NCBI GenBank assembly: GCA_013115135.1
Contig: JABANP010000057.1
Location: forward strand, 62,001-126,000
DNA: 64,000 nucleotides
From: Perkinsus olseni
Taxonomy: Eukaryota; Perkinsozoa; Perkinsida; Perkinsidae
Reading direction: 5' to 3'
Below are positions 10,405-22,684 of the stretch, in pieces. How positions within the stretch are numbered: position 1 is the first letter of the stretch; every line of letters starts with the position of its first letter. Made by a program: the position numbers and the translations under genes. The notes below the pieces were generated by a model. It was not told the origin of the DNA, did not search any database, and worked only from the letters and a program-made list of their open reading frames with translations.

Positions 10405-13400
10405 ATGTACTTTGGGCGCCAGCCACAGCCGCAGCCACCCGTGGCTCTGGCCCCTGGAAACACCAACAACAACAGCAGCAGCGCTGGTGGTGGCACTTAC
10501 GATGTGCGGATACCCCAATCGTCCCAGCAGCAGCCACGGCCGTCATCATCGTCGTCCAAGCGGAGGGGGAGGGGGATCGGCATCATCAGCAAATACACAG
10601 CTGATGCATCCCCCACCACCTCCACCACAGACCCAGATGCCTTCCAATGGTAGTGTACTGAGTAGGTTGTTATTCTCGACTGCCCTCCCTCAGGGCCTCC
10701 CTTCCCTGCGTCATTGTATTCTCGAGGCCCTGCCTCCCCCCGAGGATACATCGGTCCCCCGCCGGCCCTGGGAGTCGGCCCTCCACCAGCCAACGGCAGT
10801 AATAGTAACGGCAACAGTGCTGGCCCAATGCATACCATGTCGCCATCTCCCTCGATGCACATGCAGCCAATGCCGATGCCTGCCTTTGGAGGCCACCATC
10901 ATCACAATGGTCCGCCAATGATGATGGGTAATCCTATGTCCGGCCCTCTCCCCACCGCTCATGCAACACTCGGGCATGCTGTTACCTGGGGAGGCGGAGG
11001 GCCCCCTCCACTACCACATCACCAAGGGATGATGGAGCCTGGGCCAGGTAGTAAGGACAGGCTGTAGTGGGTTCTGTCGGCAGTGTTGGCACAGGTGGTA
11101 TGGTTGGCCCTATGCCCCCGCCGCGTATGATGATGATGTCCGGCATGGATGAGTATCACCACCCGCCGCCAGCAGACCCTCACTACGGTGTAGGTCGCCA
11201 TGAGCCCTAGTATTGGTTGTAGTGATTCCTGATATCAGTACATGATGGAGGCCGGAGGACCAGCGCCCAATGGTCCAGGTGGGCCTCTGCGTAGCACCTC
11301 GGTGCCTATGATGGCCGGGGGAGGCGGGATGCCACCCGCCAATAACCCAGTGAATCAGAGTCATGGCAATACCTGGATACAGGTAAATCACTGGCCCTCC
11401 CCCTGTGCATCATCATCACCACCACCCTCAGGTCATGCAGCAGCACTCTATGTGCCCAGCATTGCTCAACCAGAACGACCACCCCACACTTCTACGATGG
11501 GACCCGTAAGTCCCCATACCATCCAGCCTGTCTTCACTCTGTGCTCTATTACCTCAGGTTTGAGGATCTTCTCTGGGTTGGCACACAGCAGGGCCGACTG
11601 GCCTCCATGCAGTTCACAGCCAATGGAGGGCTCACCGACTATACCCGTTTTCAGTACTTCTGCCGCATGGTCGTGATTAGTGGTTATGGTGATCCTCGTC
11701 AGGTTGGAGCGTAGTATCCTCGATGAGGGTTGTGACGGCGAGAGCGGTGGCTGTTACTCTCCCGTATCCAATGGTGGGGTTGTTGCCACTTACAACCCGG
11801 TGCAGCATCTACTCTTCGACCAGTCTGGCGTTATATCAGTGACCCCTCATAGCATTCATTTTCACACTAGAGGAGGGGTCCGTCATTACATCATGGACGA
11901 TAAGACCATACACAGAATGGGATCCAATGGCAACGTACTACGTTCGACCGCCTACAGCCAGCAGCACTCGGCGACTGTGCTGTCCTCAGGTTATACGTAG
12001 TGCTGAGTTCTACCAACCGAACCCATCCCATCTAGTGGTCGGTGGCGAGAAGAGGACGCTGTTTTTCGTGGACATGCAAGCGGGTTCTCTTAGCACCTTC
12101 ATTGACGTAATAATACCTCTACGGGGTAGGTTCGGATCGCTACGTTCAGGTGCCCCACGGGTGTTCAGTGCTGCACAATCCTCAGCGGTCATCAGTTCTG
12201 TGTATGGGCGGGACTGATGGTAGTATCAGCTTTGTAGACGGCAGAGTTCCGAAGGTATCACAGTACCGCTCCTTCCAGTACTCCTGCCGTCGATACCTGC
12301 CTGCGTGTAGGTCCTCACAACCCTCAATGCTCACCCTCGGGAGATAACCACCCTGAGTAGCCGAGACCACTGGCTCATCAGCTGTGGCAAGAGGTGAAAT
12401 ACTCATCTGAAAATGTTCATGAGTGCTATGCATTGCCTCTATTCTCAGAGAAGGCCCGGGATCTATAGTGGGGCCAGATGTGTTCTTGAAGGTTTTCGAC
12501 ATCCGTACACTACGCCAAGCTCTACCCATATCGTGTCCTACAGGCGCATACATGGCAAAGTAGTGGTACCTTGGAAGGGTGGGCTGCAGTAACTGTTGGG
12601 GAATTAGGTTCCATCCTGCCCTACCGTCATCTGTCGTACTACTCAACGTACATGGTATGTGGCAGCAGGCTGACTTTGTCCCAGGAGCATCCCAGCTCAT
12701 GTCCCCAGCGTAGGCCTTCGACCAGCCCCCCTCTCTGGATGTTGTGGTAGGTACTATAAAACCGTAGCGGTGGGGCACCCAAGAGGGTATAAGAACACAG
12801 TAATAGCGCGGAGCTCTATGTAAGGCGAGTTGCCATGCCCGGAGCGGCTCCTCAGTGCAGTCTGCTAGGTCCGACAGTTCGACTGTTGGGTCATGTGGTG
12901 ATGGGGTCGGGTCGTCCTCCTCGGGTGGAGGTAAGGAAGTGATGGGAGAGGTCATAGATATGGACATAGCCAGCACCGGTGGAACGGTAGTGTACTCAAC
13001 TACTTGCGTAGTTGGCGATGGAGTGGTACTGTATTCAGGCTGCGCTGTTGGATAATAACGGTTGGATACACCTATGGCAAACAGTATCAGAGAATGCGAT
13101 GCAGTCTCAGGGCATGCATGCTAGGGTTAATCAATATTCCAACCCCACAGGTAGTACCGTATCTTCACCAACTCGCCACCAGCTGGTAAGGACGTGTCCC
13201 TCAGCCCCCCACAACCCGAGGTCTCGCCACCTAGTCACAGGTATGTTGGACGGGTCGACCGATAATCGTGTACTGGCTGAGGAAGCCCGGGCAGTACGGC
13301 AGCGGCCGATGTGTGTGATGGATCGTCGGACCAACAATATCATCTACAACTACCAGGACACTATGCCACTATGGCCAGTCGGGCTACAGCCAATGGCTGA

Positions 13401-16400
13401 TGATGAGGAGCAGAGGTGACGATAGCTTCAAGCCGCCATTGGCTGTGCTGTACTCCTCCTATTACTCTAGGCAGTACAATAACCTACCCGGGGCTTACTA
13501 TGATGATGAACAGGATGGCTGCCGTCGACTACGCCCTCCCCAGATGATGTTGCCCGCGGTTAAGGACGCAGCTAGAGGTCAAGGTAGGGCTCGCCTGCTG
13601 CCTCCGCGGAAAGGGGACTATTGGGTGGTGTCAGGTATAGATACCACGAAGCATCCCGACAGTCCAAGAGCAGCTTCTAGGATACCCGTGGTGCACATGA
13701 GGAGGTCCGCAACTGACCCACCAATAGAGGGCGATACGATACTGTGGCACACGACCACCCTGATGAACGAAGTGTCGGAGGAGCTGAGGACGATGAGAAG
13801 GGATAGACGACACAGGTACCGCTGATACGCTAAGATTCTATCGCTACTGAGCGGCTTGGACTGTGTGTGCCTGTAGGCAACCTCGTGCTGAATCACAGCT
13901 GTCGGACATTCTGACCGAGAGTGCAGAGGAGGAGAAGGACCCTGTCACTGGTCTCACCAGGATACCTCGACGGTAGTGTCATCATCATCATACCGTAGTG
14001 GCATGCTCGTTATACGAGGCCCTTCAGGTTCCAGTTCACCGAGATCGACTACGGTCAGAACTATAACCGCTTCCCCTTCGCCAAGTACAATCGTTCGAGG
14101 TTTGTGTGTGGCCTGGACAACAGCTACGGTGGCAGCAATTGGAACGGCATAGAGTTCTGCAATAATGCCGTAACCCATGTAGCCCACCACAACAGCCTCC
14201 CCTGAGGGCATCATCCTCAAAGCCCTCCATCGTCATCGTGATGCTTAGATCCTCTACTTCATCCGGCCATTGATGCAAGCTGCTGAGAAGCACGTCTGTA
14301 CTGAGGTTGTATGCGTGTATTGCGAACTAGGCTATGTCTTCCGTATGATGGAACAATTGATGTTCGCTAGCAATAGGGTAAGACTATCGATACCACTCCA
14401 ACCGCTACTCGTCTTCTTCAGATATGCCAATGTACTCGACTGCTGAGGACATTGAAGGCAACAGCACCGGCAGAGCTTCGTGAGCCCATCGACAGCAACC
14501 ACCCGGCCCTCAGCATGGGGCATAAAGGGATACTCCTACTCAAGCACGTGCTACTGTCATGCAAGCGTACTGCAAGTTCGAGTCCCTCCTCCCGCGGCTC
14601 CTCCCCTCTACCCAGTGGATACTCGCCGCCGTTATCAGCTATACGCCATCACCCATCGGCCAACATAGTGTCGAGGCTCTTCGGTCTGTCCCCTCCCCAC
14701 GGTGTCCCTGCGAGCCCATTCGTCACGCTGCAGCTCCCGAGTGATGAGGAACTGCAAGAGGCTGTGGAGAGATGTCGTGATGCCGAGGCCGCCGCCGCCA
14801 CCAGCACCGAGGAGGACGAGGAAGGAGAGCCGCATGGCGAAACAACGCAGGAGAGTGATTCCGGAGAAGGCGAGACAGACACTGATGGTGGCACTCATGG
14901 AGAGGCGGCAACTGAGGATAGCGACGAGGCTGATGACGGGCATGTCCTTAAACCAGACCATGCTGCTTTTGTCAGCATGCTACGACCATCGCTCGTGGGT
15001 GGCCATGGTAGTCCCCCGGTCCTGCTGATGGACATTTGCCCGAGGACTGAAACTCAAGCTGCATTCTGGTCCGTTGGTGGTAGAGATTTTCTGCCCACAA
15101 CGCTGTGGCTGGGGTACAATGACCCTCATGACCGTACATTAATCACAGACGTCTCCACCACTAAGCCCTACTCTATCAGCGCTAAGAACAACAATAGCAA
15201 CGCCCTCCCAAGGCCTAGGGGTAACTACTACAAGTACGAGCTGCAGTCGGTAGCCTTACACGTGAAGGACCGACCAAAGAGGAAGTGCCCTCAAGGGCAT
15301 CTAGTCGGTATAACCAACATACCTCCCGACTACCATACGGATACATATAGGACTAGTGGTACTGCGAGAGGCCCGAGTATGAGCTCATCAGCCCGAGGGC
15401 CACCACCTCCCGCTGAGGGTGCTGCTGCCGTTGGGGCTGGCGTTGGGGTAGCAGGCACCCCTGCTGGTGTTGGTGTGATACCTACCCCACCCAAAGGCAC
15501 TCCTACTAGGTTTATGTCTCCCGGGGTCATATCACACCCTAGTCCTACTTACCAGGCATCACTCAGCAGCTCCCAGATCCCACGACCATTCAGTTATGCA
15601 GCCGCCGTGGCTGGACGGTCGTATGCTGCCGCAGCCAGCTCCGTTGGGAGTGGTGCTGGGTCGGGCCATGGGGACTCGGTATCACCATCACCACCGACAA
15701 GCGAAGGGGCAACCTCCACCGAAGAGGACGAGGAAGAGGACTCGAACTGGATGGTGCTCAACGACTTTGTCATTACCCCTAGCGCAAGGTGAGAAGTTCC
15801 TGATGGTGTGGTATTGCGCATCCAATCATCGTGTCTCAGACAAGAAGCCGTGGACTTCGGTCCGGAGTGGAGGACACCCGTTCTCGCAGTTTATGTTCAG
15901 AAGCGGTCGTTGGCCCAAGTGGCAGTGCACGATAGACAGCTGAGTACAGCAACACCGTTGTCCTCGGCTACCCTTCACCCAGACGGGGTAGGCCTCAAGT
16001 GGCTCAGCAGTGACCGAGTGGATGACGTTCGGTTTTCCCTTCAGATGGGGACAATACCTCCTGGTTGTCATTGCAGTTTGGAGATGTTCCTCGAGGACCA
16101 TTGCCTCAACGCTGATCCTGAGTCCGCCCAGGATTACTCGCAACTTCGTGCCTTTGACGGAGAAGGAGATCGACCGGCTGCTCCACGGTGGTCTCACCGT
16201 TGCATTGGACGCTGAGTTTGTCGCCATGGGTCTGGCCAGCGTCGAGATCCGCGAGGACGGCAGCAAGGAGGTCTCCTCCCCCGGCGAGATGGCTGTGGGT
16301 CGGGTATCTGTGCTGCGAGCTGATCCGATGAATCCTGATGATGGGGACGAAGGCATCAAGGAGGGTACGCCATTCATCGACCATTATTTGCGGATAGACG

Positions 16401-16979
16401 AGTCAGAGATCAAGGACTTCGTCACGCGCTTCTCTGGTAAGCTCCTACGTCATTTGCACGGCTCCCGCATCTTCCCTTGCTAGGTCTCGTTCCCGGAGAT
16501 CTCGACCCCAAGACATCGAGGCACTGGTTGGTCAGCAGCAAGTCCGTGTGCGAGAAGCTGCGCTTCCTAGTGGACTGTGGTTGCCGCTTTGTCGGTCACG
16601 GCCTGTCCACCGACTTCAGGTAGGCAGTTGTCTTTGGATACTGACACTGTACTGTGGATGCCACTCAGGATCATCAACCTCTTCGTGCCCCAGCGCAACA
16701 TCCGAGATACTGTGGAGCTATTCCATCTCCCCGGCCAGCGATATCTCTCACTGAAGTTCCTGGCTCAGCATCTCCTGGGAAGCTCCATCCAAACGGACAC
16801 GCATTGCAGCGTTGAGGATGCAAGGGCCGCTCTTCAGCTCTACCGCAAGTATGTTCTCATAGGCTTCTTTCGCCGCTCGTGAGCTCTTCTCTAGGTACCA
16901 AGAACTCGAGGCTGAGGGCACTCTGGACGATAAGATCAAACAGTTATACGAAATTGGTCGGCAGCAAGGCTGGAAATAG
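10405..16979 (+). CDS. PAN2: PAN2 catalytic subunit of the PAN2-PAN3 poly(A) deadenylase
   Basis: Trims mRNA poly(A) tails in the cytoplasm. ATG 10405 opens a long Pro/Gly/Met/His-rich low-complexity extension (to about 11400). A WD40 region follows, starting FEDLLWVGTQQGRLASMQ (about 11560), then LTDYTRFQYF, and runs to about 13300. The pseudo-ubiquitin-hydrolase domain is seen as FQFTEIDYGQNYNRFPFAKY (14030s), CVYCELGYVFRMMEQLMF (14315) and GHKGILLLKHVLL, with a large acidic/Ser/Ala insert at 14790-14930 and 15360-15770. The DEDDh exonuclease begins VALDAEFVAMG (16200; catalytic D and E), then PFIDHYLRID, FVGHGLSTDFR (third D), LFHLPGQRYLSLKFLAQHLL and THCSVEDARAALQLYRKY (H and fourth D), ending QQGWK and stop 16977-16979. 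All four acidic residues and the His are present, so it should be active. At least 12 short introns are needed. Confidence 0.92.
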
Positions 16980-17678
16980 GGTCTCCATCATCGACACGAT
17001 GTGCCGCTACTACCACCTAGCCAACACTGGGCATCATGTTTAGTCTTCGAAGGGCTGTATCATCACCACCACCACTGGGGTCGATACTACGCTATATAGC
17101 TTTGGGTCTACTGCGGGCGTCGTCGAGCAGTTCTCATCAGAGAAGCAATATTTCATCCCGCTTTTCATCATCCCGTTGATTATGCCTCGCCATGTACACT
17201 AGTCCTATCATCATCATCATTATTGTCGTCAACACTGCATGCTTCGATTATCATCATCAACATCATTGCTACTATGATGCGCCTTCCTCATTCATACTAT
17301 TGCCTCATGCTGGTGCCACTGCTGCTTTTTGACTGTCATTCCCTCGTGCTGGTGTGCGTGACCGCTACTATATCTTTCATTCCTTCACCCAGCGCTGATG
17401 GCTCTGCCGTGTCCCTCAGATGATCATTCTGTTAATTACGACTAATAATAATATTGACAATACCTGCTATGTGAGGTGGCTGTGGTGGTATTGTTAGGAC
17501 TCCTTTCTTCTAGTCTGTGCATTGTTCAACATCTCTGTACCATTATCATTATTTCATAACGGCAATCAACAACATATGCCACTGTCATTGTTACAGTAAC
17601 ATCTTCGAAGTAACTTCTCTTATGCTCTTGCGTTGACACGAACGGCCGTCGATTAGTGCGACAGCAATCTCTATCAGG

Positions 17679-18322
17679 ATGAATGGCTGCTCCAAGAGGA
17701 AGTCCCACCCGATTCTGCCGGACTTCCGCCGAATGGAGCTCCACGCCAAGTTCCCTTTAATGCCGTACGTTGCATTCCCCATGCCCCGTCCTTCTGAGCC
17801 TCTCTTCGTCAGATACGGTCAAGGGAGGAGAATCATACAGCAGTTCAAGCTGGGCTGGGTAGGGACAATAAGCACAGTGTTGCACAAACACTTCGCTACA
17901 TCAGGCCAACTCTTCAACTCATCGCTGTCATGATACGTGGCTGAGGTTCAGGAACTGCATGTCCCTCAAACCGCAGAGATTTGTGGAGAGATGTCAAGTT
18001 CAGGCAGCACTGTAAGATGCATCCTTCGGTCCGTCGTGGTCATCAGCATTTTTACGTAGGCATTTGGACTGTCTCAAAATGCATGGTCATGGGAAAGCCG
18101 ACGAGGCCCGAAGAGTTCACTTTCGAAGGTGGGTGAATAGCTGCGCCGAAAAGCCAGCTGTGGTGACTCCCTCACAGGTTCTTAGAGAGGTTTCGGGTCT
18201 TCGATGAGAAATACTATAAGAATAGAAAATATGCCGATCCAACAGTCAACTCTCATGGGGAAGGGACAGTATTCCAATTCACTAGCGCACCCTCGAGCCC
18301 TTTGGGAGGAGGTGCTTGGTGA
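17679..18322 (+). CDS. Small basic protein of unknown function
   Basis: The ATG at 17679 opens CSKRKSHPILPDFRRMELH, then PYVAFPMPRPSEPLFVRYG and RRIIQQFKLGW. A first intron probably starts at GTAGGGAC (about 17858). Later exons read RRDLWRDVKFRQHCKMHPS, RRGHQHFYVG, GKPTRPEEFTFEG, an intron at about 18129-18178, and LERFRVFDEKYYKNRKYAD, ending in GGGAW and a stop at 18320-18322. The protein is about 190 aa, Arg/Lys/Tyr-rich, with no motif I recognise; an organellar ribosomal or RNA-binding protein is possible from composition only. A reading frame at 17036 (MFSLRRAVSS) looks like a targeting presequence and could be an upstream exon, but no clean splice was found. The 17.1-17.67 kb stretch between them is ATC/CAT-rich and otherwise featureless. 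Confidence 0.45.
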
Positions 18323-18780
18323 GGAAGGGTACAGATCACAGATGACTGTCATGTTTCTGATGATATCCAGGAGTGTTGTGTCAAAAGTTCTGTCAAGGTT
18401 TTTGCACGAAGCCCTCCGAAAACGCTCATACTTTTGATAATTCATGTAAGTCATGCTATCCGTAATGAAGAACATTATAAAACCCACATAAATACTCAAG
18501 ACATCATAATAGTTAATTACATAGACCATGCGAAAGATTTTGCCACTCCAGGTTTAACACCTTCTCTAGCGCTGACGTCGTCAACTCCCACCGCGCATGA
18601 TCCATTCTATATAACTTCGTAACTCAACGCCATCGAAATAAAAAGCGACAATGTAAAATTGTTGACACCAATATTAGCATATGCACTATCAGAGCTGTGT
18701 GATGAATGATAAAAATGGATCACTCGTGCCTAGAGCGCCGCCTTAGTCGAGTAATGATGATGTGGCCGCTGGTCGAAGCA
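18323..18780. other. Convergent intergenic spacer
   Basis: About 460 bases between two convergent 3' ends. It is more AT-rich than the neighbouring genes and presumably holds both polyadenylation regions. I see no gene or repeat in it. Confidence 0.4.
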
Positions 18781-20214
18781 TCACTGACCAGCCAATGCCA
18801 CGGCCTTACCCGCAGCCTCATTAAGATCATCATAGGCGTAGACCTTGAGTCCGGCCTCCTGGATGATCTTCTTGCCTTGTTCGACGTTCGTGCCAACGAG
18901 GCGGATGATGATAGGCTTCTTCATGCTTAGTTCAGTCGAGGCCTGCACGACACCTTGAGCGATGACGTCACACCTCATGATACCACCAAAGATATTAACC
19001 AAGATACTCTTAACCTTGGGATCGTTCTCCAAAATCTCGAACGCAGCCTTGACTTGATCGGCCTGAGCAGACCCACCCACATCGAGGAAGTTAGCAGGAC
19101 TGCCGCCCTTGAGGGAAAGGAGGTCCATAGTTGCCATAGCAAGGCCAGCACCGTTGACCATGCACCCGATGTTGCCGTCCAAACCGATGTAGTTCAGGTC
19201 CCACTCAGGAAGCAGCAACCTCGCGAGGATCCTCCTGTGTGCGGTCTCTAAGTGCATGAACCTCCTCTTGACGGAACTGTGCATTGTCATCAAAATTAAC
19301 TTTAGCATCGCATACCATAACACGCCCATCTTTGGTCTCCGCGAGGGGATTGATCTCGACCATAGTACAATCCGACTGGCGGAAAGTCTCGTAGAGAGCC
19401 TTGATAGCGATGACTGCCTCGTCGACAATGTCACCTTCGAAGCCAATCTTCTCGGCCATCTCTCTGGCTTCACCATCAGAGATACCACTATTGATATCGA
19501 CAGGTATTTTAATGATGGCATCAGGATGCTCAGCAGCCACGTCTTCGATGCTCATACCACCATACTTGGACCCAACCATAACAGGACCACCGAAGGAGCG
19601 GTCCATCAAAATGGCAAAGTACTTCTCAGTGGCTATCTGGAACCTCTCAGAGAGGAATACTCCATTACAGGGTTTACCAACCTCGCCCCGTCTGCTTGGT
19701 CACCAAGGTCTTGCCAATCATCTTCGAGGCCAAGTCTTTAGCCTCGATCGGGTTCTTGACAATATGGACTCCTCCCTGGAAGCCGTTCTCCTTGAAGTAT
19801 CCACGGCCTCGTCCACCAGCGAGGACCTGAACAGCGACATGATGAGTAGCCAGTGAGAGCTGCAACAACAGGGCCTACCTGAGCCTTCACAACCACGTCT
19901 CCACCGCCCAACTCTTTGGCGAATTGTTCGGCCTCTTCAGGAGTCTTAGCATAATACCCATGCGGTACACAAACTCCGTACTTCTTGAAAACTCCGAGCG
20001 ATTGATGCTCATGCAAGTTTAAATGGCGAACTTGTAGGCCTCGAGGAACGAACAAGCGACGGTTCCTGTTGAGGGTGGAAAACGTAGCAGCATTGGCCAT
20101 TGGTAGTACACCACGGCGCATCATTATAGAGGAGCAGCCTCTGGTGGTAGACAAGGTCGGCAGCATCACTGAGGGGAAGGGGAAAATTGGACTGAAGACT
20201 GGGTAGTGCGACAT
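18781..20214 (-). CDS. Succinyl-CoA ligase (succinyl-CoA synthetase) beta subunit, mitochondrial
   Basis: Converts succinyl-CoA and NDP to succinate and NTP in the TCA cycle, with an alpha subunit not in this window. On the minus strand ATG 20214 opens a Ser/Thr/Arg-rich presequence, then [20 protein letters not shown] (ATP-grasp start), VVVKAQ, a 48-nt intron, [19 protein letters not shown], the ATP-grasp stretch [52 protein letters not shown] (metal/nucleotide residues), [20 protein letters not shown] and [18 protein letters not shown], and ends [11 protein letters not shown] with stop at 18781-18783. ATP or GTP preference cannot be read. At 19686-19689 a run of four C on the plus strand shifts the frame by one base between KQTG and VGKPCNG; three would keep it open. 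In such a conserved housekeeping gene this looks like an assembly indel. Confidence 0.9.
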
Positions 20215-20514
20215 GAGCAACAACACGACACGGCCGTCTCCCTGTGATATTTCTCTATGCCCATCGCTACTCGTAAGTGGACGAGGAAAACGGATGACAT
20301 CAGTAGCGACAGTGACTCAAGTAAGGTGACAGCACACTAGCTTGACGATGAATCACCCTACAATGAGGGAGAGTTGGCTTGCGGCGTCGAGGATCAACTA
20401 CGGGCGTGCGCGACTGACAAAATTTCTGGTCTACTGGCGGTGGGGTCAGTGATGGTGATGGTAGCGTTGTGGTGGAGTTTGATAGACCTGTTGAAGTGTC
20501 TTGCTTCCTTCTCT

Positions 20515-22590
20515 ATGGATGTCACCTTGCCGATACCTCAATTGACCAATACATTCACAGAGGACGGTTACCTCCAGCGCAACTTGCGCAGGATCTTAGG
20601 TGACGCAAGATACGCTGAGGTTGAGCGGGACCTATCGAGGTTCGGAGCCGACTGTGCTGGGCCAATTCGAGAAGCCGGCAGGCAGTGTGAGCTGCACCCG
20701 CCCTACCATGTACCCCACGATGCTTGGGGTAACAGGATCGACGAGGTATGGACTTGCCCTGAGTGGAAGGGCATGCACAGCATAGCCGCTAAGGAAGGCC
20801 TCATTGCACTGGCATACTCAAGGCCGTTAGGCAAAGAGATGTCTCGAGTTTATCAACTGGCGAAGCTCTATTTATTCGCACCATCGAGCGGACTGTACAG
20901 CTGCCCATTGGCAATGACGGACGGGGCGGCCTTCGTTATAGAGAAGGTCGGGAGTGCTGCAACGTGCTTGGCATCCATTCGACTGTGGGTACAGGTGCTG
21001 CGTGAATCGAAGTCGGAAGGCGAGGGATATCGAAATGCTCAGCTAGAAGGTGCCCTGAGGCATCTCACTAGCCAAGACGAGAAGGAGTTCTGGACAAGTG
21101 GGCAGTGGATGACGGAGAGGGGCGGCGGCAGCGACGTTGGTGCTGCAACTGCCACCACTGCTGTTGAGTCACAAGATGAGGAGGGGTAAGTACGCCAAGG
21201 GATGGTATTGTACTGCACTAGGCTTCACCTTAGGGTGTGGCTACTCTCTGGTAACAAATGGTTTACCTCAGCCACTGATGCCCATATGACCTTCACTCTT
21301 GCTCGGGCGTCTGAGGCCAACGGTGGCCTGGACATGTTCTACCTTCCTACTAGGGACCACCAGGGCAAGCTCAATGGAATCGAGGTCGCCACAGTGCTTC
21401 TGATCACCTAATACAATATTATGGTGCAGATAGTGAGGTTGAAGAACAAGTTGGGTACTCGACAGCTTCCCACGGCAGAGATGAACTTGAACGGCAGCCG
21501 AGCAGTCCGAGTAAGACTACGGGCTCGTGGATCAACACATCATCAACCCCTAGGTGACTCGTGGTGGCCGAGGCCTTGGTATGATAATGAACTTGGCATC
21601 GATTACTCGGGTACACAACACTGTATCAGCAGCTGCTGGTATGAGGAGGATAGTACAGTTGGCCAAGGACTACTCGACAAAGAGAGAGGCATTTGGTCGG
21701 AAGCTCATGGAGGTATCTTTTGTGCGTACGTACACTGATAGACTGCTTGCGCCCAGCTCCCTGCTCATGTGGCTGCTCTCGCTGAGTTGGAGGTGGAGGC
21801 TCGGGCCGCGTGCTGCTTGTGGCTTGAGATGGCGAGGCTCTTAGGGGCGAATAGAAGCGGCCACTGCTACCAATGATGAGGTTATCCTCGACCAGTCTAG
21901 GTATCCCCGACTCCCTTTCCTTTTAGACAATGATATTCCGTTTGATGGTTCCCCTGTCGAAGTTGCAGACGGGCAGGCAAGCAGTTGATGTGGCGTCCAA
22001 AGGCATAGAGCTCTTTGGTGGAGCTGGCTACATGGAGGACACTGGCCTACCCGCCCACCTGCGTGATGCCCAGGTGAGTTCATGCTCCCATTGCATGTTC
22101 AACCGTGGATGGTGATAGGTGTTGGCTATCTGGGAGGGCACTAGCAATGTGCAGGCGATGGACGTTAGGAGAGTCATCACTCAGACAGGATGGCGAGCGC
22201 TGGCTGCACTCAGGCGGCGATTCGAGACCACTATAGGAGCGGATGCTAGGGTCAGTTATACAGAGCTGCCTGTACTCCCAGCCTTCTTCTCAGTAGGTCT
22301 GCTCCCTGTTGGACAAGGCGGAGCGTTTACTTCGAGATGAGTTCTCTGAGCCTCTCGTTCTTCGGGCCTCCTTCTTGCTAGCCCGGGCCGTTAGTGGTGG
22401 CCTGATGTTAGAGCATGCTCGAGACGGCACGGCAATGATGAGTGATGCTATTGCTGCTGATCGATGGTTGAACGGTGAGATGGTGGTGATGCGTGGTACC
22501 AAAGTGCATGCAGAAAACAAAGCCTTGGTGTATGCCGAGGGTGACTGTGTTCTCACCAGCCAAAGACGCGACGAAGTCTCCGCCTTATAG
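20515..22590 (+). CDS. Acyl-CoA dehydrogenase family protein, AidB/ACDH-11-like
   Basis: FAD-dependent dehydrogenase fold. Exon 1 from ATG 20515 ([20 protein letters not shown]) continues [23 protein letters not shown], the N-terminal extension characteristic of the AidB/ACDH-11 branch, then [15 protein letters not shown] (about 21104), the flavin/substrate loop of that branch. Exons separated by short introns give [21 protein letters not shown] (about 21245), [17 protein letters not shown] (21433), [21 protein letters not shown] (21570), [18 protein letters not shown], the C-terminal [20 protein letters not shown] (21975), [10 protein letters not shown] and [14 protein letters not shown] (22130). 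It ends RDEVSAL at 22588-22590. The substrate is unknown; the branch includes lipid-metabolism and DNA-damage-associated proteins. It lies 95 bp upstream of a second acyl-CoA dehydrogenase on the same strand, suggesting linked fatty-acid functions. Confidence 0.82.
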
Positions 22591-22684
22591 CGATCTGTGT
22601 GCTCTTACAACCGTCGTTTTGCGTTCGTCTGATCTTCATGGGCGGCTGTAGTGATTTGTTGTTGCTGTTGCCCCCTCCCTAGCA

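Noticed and set aside
12182..12976. 264-codon minus-strand open frame
   Set aside because: It lies antisense to PAN2 WD40 exons, which are supported by homology; no domain or splice partner seen.
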